From: Acetobacter okinawensis JCM 25146
Lineage (GTDB): Bacteria; Pseudomonadota; Alphaproteobacteria; Acetobacterales; Acetobacteraceae
Reading direction: 5' to 3'
DNA length: 64,000 nucleotides
NCBI RefSeq assembly: GCF_000613865.1
Contig: NZ_BAJU01000004.1
Location: forward strand, 62,001 to 126,000
The notes under the pieces are model-generated. The model worked only from the letters and a program-made list of their open reading frames with translations. It ran no database searches and was not told the DNA's origin. Position numbers and translations under genes: made by a program. Positions 58,656 to 64,000 of this stretch are shown here, in pieces. Each line of letters begins with the position of its first letter. The first letter of the stretch is position 1.

Positions 58656-58774
58656 AGATCATCTTCCTTATCCGCACGGGTTCTGAGCCAGCGCACGGTT
58701 GCGGCAAACAGGACAAAGGCGAGGCCAACGGCCCCGCCTCCCAAGATCAGAAAGAACTCGTTATCGGGCGTCAT
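58652..58774 (-). CDS. 40-residue single-span membrane protein
   Basis: The short frame begins MTPDNEFFLILGGGAVGLAF and has one hydrophobic helix then a basic-acidic tail (RTRADKEDDL). Its start overlaps the preceding gene's stop (ATGA) and its stop overlaps the lipoprotein start (ATGA), so it is clearly translated in the series. It looks like a holin-type or small accessory membrane protein of a phage lysis unit, but this is only suggestive. Confidence 0.65.
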   Translation of the reverse strand: MTPDNEFFLILGGGAVGLAFVLFAATVRWLRTRADKEDDL

Positions 58775-58995
58775 GCGCTTTGGATCGCGGCGTTATCGGC
58801 CACGCACCTGGCAATGATCGCCTGAATATCCGCATCGGTCGGGCCGGTGCCGGATTTGCTCTGCTCGATTGCGGCAATGATGGTGGCGTAGATCTCCGGC
58901 CCGTATTTTTCGGCCAACGCCACCACTTCCCCCACAACGCCAAGGATCGCGCCAGAGGCGGCGGCAATGCCCTCAATGGTTTCGGCTGTACTCAT
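58771..58995 (-). CDS. 74-residue island/prophage-type small protein
   Basis: It begins MSTAETIEGIAAASGAILGV and is Ala/Ile-rich with a weak amphipathic or membrane-like segment (AAASGAILGVVGEVVALAEKY). It overlaps the upstream gene by 23 bp and the downstream one by 4 bp. Small proteins of this kind accompany lysis genes in Acetobacteraceae prophages as far as I recall; not certain. Confidence 0.6.
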   Translation of the reverse strand: MSTAETIEGIAAASGAILGVVGEVVALAEKYGPEIYATIIAAIEQSKSGTGPTDADIQAIIARCVADNAAIQSA

Positions 58996-59455
58996 TTGCT
59001 GGTGTCTCCTGTCTTGCAGGCATCCGGATGGTGCCCGCCTTCACACCTGCCCAGCAGGTCTGGAACGAAAGCAGCGCCGACTGGAGGCCGGACACGCTGG
59101 TCTGGGTCAGGGTGTTGTTGTTCTGGATGACCGTCTCCAGCACCGTCAGCTCGTTCACCACGGTCTGGCTGGATTTTTTGACCAGGGTTTTCTGCTCATC
59201 GCTGAGATGCACCCCCGGCACCTTGCCCGCCATCACATCAGGCATGGGGGTGGCGGCCACATGATAAACACTGGCCGCGTCAAACACGGTCTGTCGGAGT
59301 TTGGCCTGTGGCGTATCCCCGCAGGCTGTCAGGCCAAAGCCCAGAACACCCACCAGCAGGACCGGCACAACACTGGAGCCGATGCTTTTACCCGTATCTG
59401 GCCTCTGATTTGGTGCAAAATCCGTGCAATTCTGATGTGAAATAAGAATAAACAA
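58973..59455 (-). CDS. 160-residue hypothetical protein, possible lipoprotein
   Basis: First gene of the overlapping series. A hydrophobic stretch (SSVVPVLLVGVLGFGLTAC) with a possible lipobox at Cys about residue 45 suggests export; the rest is helical (KKSSQTVVNELTVLETVIQNNN). A shorter start within the frame may be the real one, since the residues before the hydrophobic part look untypical. No family recognised. Confidence 0.55.
   Translation of the reverse strand: MFILISHQNCTDFAPNQRPDTGKSIGSSVVPVLLVGVLGFGLTACGDTPQAKLRQTVFDAASVYHVAATPMPDVMAGKVPGVHLSDEQKTLVKKSSQTVVNELTVLETVIQNNNTLTQTSVSGLQSALLSFQTCWAGVKAGTIRMPARQETPANEYSRNH
59410..59431. repeat. arm-site-like repeat, right end of island
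   Basis: TTGGTGCAAAATCCGTGCAATT contains the same TGCAAAATCCGTGCA element found inside the second copy at 59641-59667 and, with CC for AA, at 54863-54889. It overlaps the 5' end of the first gene of the cassette. Confidence 0.5.
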
Positions 59456-59489
59456 TTAGAAATCAATACGTTAGGATATTATCATTTCG

Positions 59490-59587
59490 GCCTTCACACG
59501 GCGGGGGTCACAGGTTCAATCCCTGTCGCACCCACCACGGTTTGCCCTAGTTTTCTGCGGGTTACAGAAAACAATCCACAAAATAAT
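59490..59587 (+). repeat. 98-bp direct repeat, right copy (partial tRNA-Val 3' half)
   Basis: Identical to 54702-54799, including the anticodon loop, T-arm and CCA end of tRNA-Val (to 59537). There is no 5' half, so it is not a working tRNA. It is both the right end of the first island and the left end of the second, related segment. Confidence 0.92.
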
Positions 59588-59686
59588 GAGCGTGCTATAG
59601 GTTTATATCGGTCCATATTGGACCATCTAAACCCACATCAATCCGTGCAAAATCCGTGCACCTTTTTAATTGACTTTGAGTATCGT

Positions 59687-59701
59687 GTTCTCATTGTGTT
59701 C
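59687..59701 (+). promoter_or_regulatory. LexA box of the second umuD copy
   Basis: GTTC-TCATTGT-GTTC, the same GTTC-N7-GTTC arrangement at the same distance from the start codon as in the first copy. It is kept even though the gene it serves is broken. Confidence 0.85.
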
Positions 59702-59720
59702 CCATACCGGAGGGAAGCAG

Positions 59721-60092
59721 ATGACTACACGCTATGCGAGGGATCGCACGACCGGCTTTGCTAGCCCGGCATCCAATCCTGTTGAAGGGCCGATTGACCT
59801 TTCACAGACTCTGGATCTGACGAATCCCAGCCGTTACCCGGTGCGTGTGCGCGGAGCGACCTTCGTCGCACGGGGCATTCTGGATGGAGATATTCTGATA
59901 GCCGACACAGCAGGCCCTCCACAGGCAGGCCAACTGGTCATTGCATGGGCCGCAGGGCGTGCTCTGCTGACGGAATTGCAGAATCGGGGCAAGACATGAT
60001 GGCTTGTGTCAGGCGACAATACGCATCCAGCACTTGAGGTTAATCCCGCACGGGATGTGGACATCTGGGCTAATGTCGCCAGTATGTGCCTC
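59721..60092 (+). pseudogene. umuD: second umuD copy, broken by a nonsense codon
   Basis: It starts MTTRYARDRTTGFASPASNP and follows the first copy closely, but at 59998 a Trp codon (TGG) has become TGA. Similarity then resumes (SGDNTHPALEVNPARDVD) until about 60085, where a deletion and an IS fragment end it. No umuC follows. Like the first copy it lacks the Ser/Lys dyad. Confidence 0.85.
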
Positions 60093-60475
60093 AGAAAACC
60101 TGATTTTATTGCAGTCATAAGTGTGGTCCCCGATGGCCTCTTTTGTTTCATCTGGCAAATCCACCAGCAGCATATCAGCGCCCTGGAAGTCACTGACCTG
60201 TCCTGCGGTCAGGTGAAGACGGACAGGACGACCTTTACCATCACACGCAGTGCGCAACTTTGAGTTCAGACCTTCTTTTGTCCGTCCGATATAGCGGGGA
60301 AAAGCTCCCTTTTAAGCCGCGAAGCTGCCGCTCTATGTGCTTTGAAATGTGCTGCATCAATCATTAGGCGCTTTGGAACGACCGGCCTGATCAGTCAAGG
60401 CTGTGAATATCCGGTCGAAGATGCTCAGGCGGCTCCAGCGGATAAGCCGATTGTATAAGGTCTTATGCGACCCTA
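60093..60475 (-). mobile_element. IS5-family transposase remnant
   Basis: On the minus strand one can read TACDGKGRPVRLHLTAGQVS and DMLLVDLPDETKEAIGD, typical of the IS5 family DDE transposases (IS1031/IS12528-like, common in acetic acid bacteria). Upstream in other frames are RSKRLMIDAAHFKAHRAAA and NRLIRWSRLSIFDRIF. It is truncated at both ends and frame-broken. It directly abuts the umuD pseudogene. Confidence 0.85.
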
Positions 60476-60572
60476 ATTATTAAAATAAATTAGAACAAAG
60501 CACGACTTTTTTGACTTCAAAAACGTTGCGATAACGCATAGAAATATAAGTCTTATCTAAGCATGCAGGAAC

Positions 60573-61130
60573 ATGATGCAGCAATATCACTCACCTTCGA
60601 CATACCCTGTCATAATGCGTATTTCCCATTGGATAAGAGCAGGCCTTATTATTGGTTTAATTGCGCTGGGATGGTGGATGACATCCCTACCTGATGGAAA
60701 CAGTATAAAGTTTGAAAGATTATTCCCACTACATAAATCATTTGGAATGTTAGTTTTATTTTTTTCTATTTTTCAACTATTTGTTCGATATTATTCAACA
60801 CTCCCAGAAAGCCCTGAAAATTTAGCGTTATGGGAAAAACGGCTATCAAACCTTGTACAACGTGCTATGATTGCTCTTACTCTAATTGTACCCATCATGG
60901 GTTATGTCATGTCGAGCACCTATTTACAAAGCGATGGAGTTCCCTTTTTTATTTTTGATATTCCAGAAATTTTACCAAAAAATGAGAATGCTTTTGTATT
61001 GTTTAATTTATTACATAAAATTTCCGCATATACTCTAATGGTTCTCGTTATATTGCATATTTGCGGTGTTATAAAACATCGTCTTTTCGACAGAACAAAA
61101 GAGAACGATGTGCTGTCACGTATGCTCTAA
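60573..61130 (+). CDS. cytochrome b561 family protein
   Basis: A 185-residue four-helix membrane protein. Haem-ligand histidines: MRISHWIRAGLI, FPLHKSFGM, NLLHKISAY and VILHICGVIKHRL. It is AT-rich compared with its surroundings, suggesting import with the island. Such proteins pass electrons between quinones and periplasmic partners. Start is ATG 60573 or 60576. Confidence 0.88.
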   Translation: MMQQYHSPSTYPVIMRISHWIRAGLIIGLIALGWWMTSLPDGNSIKFERLFPLHKSFGMLVLFFSIFQLFVRYYSTLPESPENLALWEKRLSNLVQRAMIALTLIVPIMGYVMSSTYLQSDGVPFFIFDIPEILPKNENAFVLFNLLHKISAYTLMVLVILHICGVIKHRLFDRTKENDVLSRML

Positions 61131-61401
61131 TCCATTTTATTCACGGGTCTTTTAGGCATTTGGTGGCGGGTATCGCGTAAGATTCTAAAAGTGTTTGCAA
61201 ATTGGGTATCCACCTGAGTTACGCGCGCTGACCGATGCTAATGCTACAGCTATTGCCGACCGCCAGATGCGGTGACACTAGATATCGACGATAACGTTCT
61301 GTGATCTCAAACGGTCTACCGCGCAGCAGCCGTCATGTCTTGGCTATGCGAATTGAACCCCTAACAGTATTCTGATCTCCTGACGTCCTTCTGGAGTTTT
61401 T
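61131..61401. other. non-coding stretch after cytochrome b561
   Basis: About 270 bp of mixed composition with no convincing frame on either strand; it probably consists of degraded mobile DNA. The last bases carry CTGGAGTTTTT, the SD of the next gene. Confidence 0.35.
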
Positions 61402-62294
61402 ATGCGCTTTCTTTCCGCAAACGAGACACGACAGGTTCTCCCTTTCCAGCCGCTGATTGCAACACTCAGGACGGCCATTGAGGAATACCGGGACAAGATC
61501 ATCATTTGTCCGGAACGTCTTGTGGTGCCATCTACCGACCACACCGGGACAGTGCTGTCGATGGTAGCCTGCGGGCCGGACATTATCACCCACAAGCTGT
61601 TGAGCATTTTCCCCGGGAATACAGCTTTACCGACGCTTCAGGGACAGGTGACGTGCCTCGATGCTAGTGACGGACGTTTTCTATTCGCTATGGACGGCAT
61701 TACCGCAACCGAACGACGTGCTGCCGCGATTTCAATGCTCGGCCTGTCCTGTTTTTGTCCAACGCACCTTGAGCATGTTCTACTTATTGGGACTGGCGCA
61801 CAGGCACGTGTCCATCTTGAAGCGCTGAATGAGCTTTATCCGGGCCTTTCCGTTACGATACGAGGCAGGAACGCAGAGCGTGTCCAGTCACTCATTGACA
61901 ACCGTTATCACGCCCTCTGCCTCAGAGCCGAGAGTAATAATTCGGCAGACCACTATGACGCTGTCATTTCTGTCACCAGCAGCCGAGGAATCTTGTTTAA
62001 TCAAGAGGCTTCGCCGAACACACTGGTCATCGGTGTCGGTGCATACCGCCCGGATATGATCGAGATAGGCCCCAAGATTGTCCTGAATAGTCTCTGCGTC
62101 GTCGATGATCCCATTGGCGCTCCCCATGAGGCGGGGGATATTCTGCAGGCCGGAAAAAAATGGTCAGACGTCTGCGCTCTTGCCGATTTTTTCTGAAAAG
62201 ACCCGCTCAAAACCAGCCAGTCTTTTTCAAAAGTGTTGGCTGTGCCGCATGGGATCTGGCCGCCTGCCGGCTTGCTATGCAATCACTGCCATAA
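61402..62294 (+). CDS. ornithine cyclodeaminase/mu-crystallin family protein (two frameshifts)
   Basis: About 296 residues if two extra T's are removed, in the T6 run near 62175 and the T5 run near 62222; this yields DFSEKTRSKPASLFKSVGCAAWDLAACRLA, the expected C-terminus. The NAD-binding motif is VLLIGTGAQARVHLEAL; substrate-binding Lys/Arg features are in THKLLSIFPGN and GITATERRAAAISMLG. Family enzymes deaminate ornithine to proline or reduce cyclic imines (P2C/Pyr2C reductase). Being in a decayed island, it may be a true pseudogene. Confidence 0.78.
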
Positions 62295-62554
62295 TCCGCG
62301 TAGCAGGCCTTTGATACTACCTTGGTTGCAAAACTAAGATCCTAGCCCAGCACTCAAAACCAGAACATGACGGTTGCTGCAGGCAGACAGCCGAGAAGGG
62401 GACGGTTCTGACCATTTGAAAGAAAGCCCGCTGCAAAAGAGGTAATGGTAGCTTTGTCATATTTTTCAGCAGATAGTCGCCAGTCTGCCCCCCCCATTTC
62501 AGACAATGGCAAAGAGCGGCAGTTCATTGTCTGATTTATAAGCGGGTTTGCCCC
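62295..62554. other. non-coding degraded region
   Basis: About 260 bp with no supported gene on either strand. Short repeated-looking pieces suggest remnants of mobile elements, but I cannot name them. Confidence 0.3.
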
Positions 62555-62800
62555 TCACTCGCCTGTACCAAAGGCACACAAGCTGCATATCGCCCCAATA
62601 GAGTATCGCTGGGATCGGTATATGCCACTTGATCGACTCGCCCATTCCTTACCCATGCTACAAAATGGCAGGTGCCATGGGCCGGATAGGTCTACCTCCA
62701 GACTAAAACGATCCCTTAAGTATGAGCGGCCTCTACACCTGCTTGTCCTACCGCCATTGCAGCACCTCTCCACCGGGCGTCACCATACACACCCCAACCG
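62555..62800 (-). pseudogene. decayed copy of the island lipoprotein gene
   Basis: Reading leftward, RFSLEVDLSGPWHLPFC corresponds to PFSLELDLSGHGTCHFV of the gene at 58257-58655, and nucleotide similarity runs across about 240 bp with several indels. The N-terminal part and start are missing. It marks the second island segment as a relative of the first. Confidence 0.7.
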
Positions 62801-63249
62801 ACAAGAACGCCTACTAATCAGAATTTTTTCTCACCCCATCAACGGAAGCAGTTTGATCTCAAGAATCATGAAGCGCCCTCGCATACTCTTAAAGCGGGGG
62901 GCATGTGCTACAAAAACAATCCGAGGGCCGAATATGACGCATATATTTGGGCGCGTCAGTTGGGCTGTGCTCGCTATAAACCCCGCCGTTGCCCCTGAGG
63001 AACCGCCGAATTAGGGCAGCTTTTCAAACCTGTGGGCACTCTGGTCAGCCGTTCTGCATGCCTTTGAAAACGGCCCCGAGGTGTTATCGGGAAGGGAGAC
63101 TAACCCGATTGCCACGTAAGAGCGCGACAACTGATAAAGCGACGCAGAACACTTTATAAGGTCTTTCCCTGTTTTTTTATTAGATAAGATGATATGGGTG
63201 TCTAACAGACTGGTGCTCCATCATTTTTCCGGATCGCCAGACAAAATGT
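62801..63249. other. non-coding region before the CAT tRNA
   Basis: About 450 bp without a convincing gene. Composition returns toward chromosomal values near 63050. It probably contains the end of the second island and the tRNA promoter; AT-rich boxes are at 63150-63195. A repeat of this tRNA was not seen. Confidence 0.3.
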
Positions 63250-63326
63250 GCGCTGGTAGCTCAGTTGGTTAGAGCGGGCCGCTCATAACGGCTTGGTCGC
63301 GGGTTCAAGTCCTGCCCGGCGCACCA
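63250..63326 (+). tRNA. tRNA with anticodon CAT, probably tRNA-Ile2
   Basis: Cloverleaf: acceptor GCGCTGG/CCGGCGC, D-arm GCTC...GAGC, anticodon stem GGCCG/CGGCT, loop CTCATAA (CAT), T-arm GCGGG-TTCAAGT-CCTGC, discriminator A and encoded CCA. The variable loop and T-arm sequence (TTGGTCGC..GTTCAAGTCC) resemble the tRNA-Ile(k2CAU) type more than elongator Met, but this is not certain. It is not initiator Met (no 5' mismatch). Confidence 0.88.
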
Positions 63327-63371
63327 CTTTCTCCATGACATTTTACGGTTCATGTAGCGAAGGTATGGCGC

Positions 63372-63389
63372 CATATCTGACCAGATATG
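63372..63389. promoter_or_regulatory. 18-bp palindrome upstream of gcd
   Basis: CATATCTG-AC-CAGATATG is a perfect inverted repeat, about 180 bp before the gcd start. It is the most likely operator of the region between the tRNA and gcd, which otherwise holds no gene. Confidence 0.55.
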
Positions 63390-63569
63390 TCTCAAATCTG
63401 AAACAGGTTAGGTTTTTTGCTACAAACATATGTGATCATGGTTGTGTCAACAGTGGCAATTTCTGGGCGGTTCCTGTTCATCAGACCAAATTGGTCATGT
63501 ATCAGGGCGTACTGTTAACGCTTTACGCAATGTTCTGGCTGACTGAACACATTCAGAAAGAAACACAAC

Positions 63570-64000
63570 ATGCGAGAGAGCAATAAGAGGTTATTTTCAA
63601 TTATAACCTCAGCCTTACTGGCTCTTATCGGACTTTTCCTGTTTTTGGGCGGAGCAGAACTGCTCGTCCTTGGTGGGTCCTGGTTTTACATCCTTGCCGG
63701 TGGTGTTCTGCTGGCTTCGGCGTTTAGCGGCTTCAAAAACCCCAAACTGGCAACCCGCCTGTATGCAGGCCTGTTGCTGCTGGCAACGCTCTGGTCGTTG
63801 CTTGAAGTCGGGTTTAACATCTGGGGGCTGGAAGTCCGGCTATTCACCCTCATCGGGCTTGGCGCATGGCTGCTACTGCCATGGGTCTGGCGGACAGGTG
63901 CAGACTGGCTGACTGACAAGCGCGAGGTACTGGGCGCTGTTGGTGTTTCCCTGCTTGTGGTTATCGCCAGTTGCTTTGCCTCCTATTCCATCAATGGCAC
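63570..64000 (+). CDS. gcd: membrane-bound PQQ-dependent glucose dehydrogenase, 5' part
   Basis: The first 143 residues only; the gene runs past the window. It starts MRESNKRLFS and has five hydrophobic helices (GLFLFLGGAELLVLGGSWFY, LYAGLLLLATLWSLLEVGFN and following), the membrane-anchoring domain characteristic of quinoprotein glucose dehydrogenases. The PQQ propeller lies beyond the edge. The enzyme oxidises glucose to gluconolactone in the periplasm and feeds ubiquinone. Quinate dehydrogenase has a similar anchor and cannot be excluded. Confidence 0.85.
   Translation, partial: MRESNKRLFSIITSALLALIGLFLFLGGAELLVLGGSWFYILAGGVLLASAFSGFKNPKLATRLYAGLLLLATLWSLLEVGFNIWGLEVRLFTLIGLGAWLLLPWVWRTGADWLTDKREVLGAVGVSLLVVIASCFASYSING

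Larger units (their letters stand above)
54702..59587. mobile_element. genomic island at tRNA-Val, bounded by 98-bp repeats
   Basis: The island is about 4.8 kb between the two repeats. It carries SOS-controlled umuD-umuC, an AT-rich OprO/P-type porin gene with a 99-residue gene, and four overlapping small genes of prophage-like organisation. No integrase is present in the window. Repeats of the type AATCCGTGC occur inside both ends (54863-54889 and 59410-59431), resembling arm-type integrase sites. It may be a degenerate prophage, a satellite mobilised in trans, or a trimmed island. A related copy follows from 59490. Confidence 0.8.

Noticed and set aside
59490-59537. Second tRNA-Val gene
   Set aside because: Only the 3' half of the tRNA is present; there is no 5' acceptor strand or D-arm, so it is an attachment-site remnant.

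Overview
The window reads as the chromosome of an acetic acid bacterium (Acetobacteraceae, Alphaproteobacteria). The support is a membrane-bound PQQ glucose dehydrogenase at the right edge, several Tat-exported or periplasmic oxidoreductases, an alphaproteobacterial-type SOS box (GTTC-N7-GTTC), a class II ribonucleotide reductase, and an IS5-family remnant of the kind common in Gluconobacter/Komagataeibacter. Genus-level placement is inference only.

Layout. 1-767: tail of an acyl-CoA synthetase. 783-15835: a LysR-centred, divergently transcribed catabolic/uptake cluster. Leftward it carries a LysR regulator, a fused binding protein-permease, an ABC ATPase, a TonB receptor, a TIM-barrel isomerase, a 2OG-Fe(II) oxygenase, a class II aldolase, a circularly permuted D-amino-acid-oxidase-like flavoprotein and a cytochrome c. 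Rightward it carries an amidinohydrolase, a 2-hydroxyacid dehydrogenase and an N-carbamoylase, with a convergent Tat-exported aminotransferase. I infer uptake and breakdown of a guanidino/ureido amino acid. 16-23.7 kb: YaiI, an ABC-F ATPase, an encapsulin plus DyP peroxidase nanocompartment, NrdJ and a lipocalin-like protein. 23.9-30.9 kb: two LysR regulators and an EmrB/EmrA/NodT tripartite efflux operon with a pirin-like protein. 30.9-41.3 kb: Na+/H+ antiporter, SodC, MYG1-like protein, metallo-hydrolase, OprO/P-type porin with a sulfate-binding protein, lactonase and peroxiredoxin. 41.4-46.1 kb: a divergent cpATP-grasp/alpha-E and transglutaminase/zinc-peptidase set, a predicted peptide-ligation system. 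46-54.5 kb: peptide-type binding protein, guaB-rsmB, a second antiporter, an L,D-transpeptidase and an OmpR-type response regulator.

54.7-62.8 kb is accessory. A tRNA-Val(CAC) gene carries an island bounded by a 98-bp direct repeat of its 3' half (54702 and 59490). It holds SOS-regulated umuDC, AT-rich porin cargo and a compact cassette of four overlapping small genes. A second, decayed relative follows (umuD pseudogene, IS remnant, cytochrome b561, ornithine cyclodeaminase-like gene, lipoprotein pseudogene). A CAT-anticodon tRNA and the start of gcd close the window.

Quality note: I count 18 single-base frameshifts in 16 genes, including guaB and rsmB, mostly one missing base in a short homopolymer. 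This looks more like sequencing error than mass pseudogenisation. Gene spans below bridge these frameshifts and each one is described.
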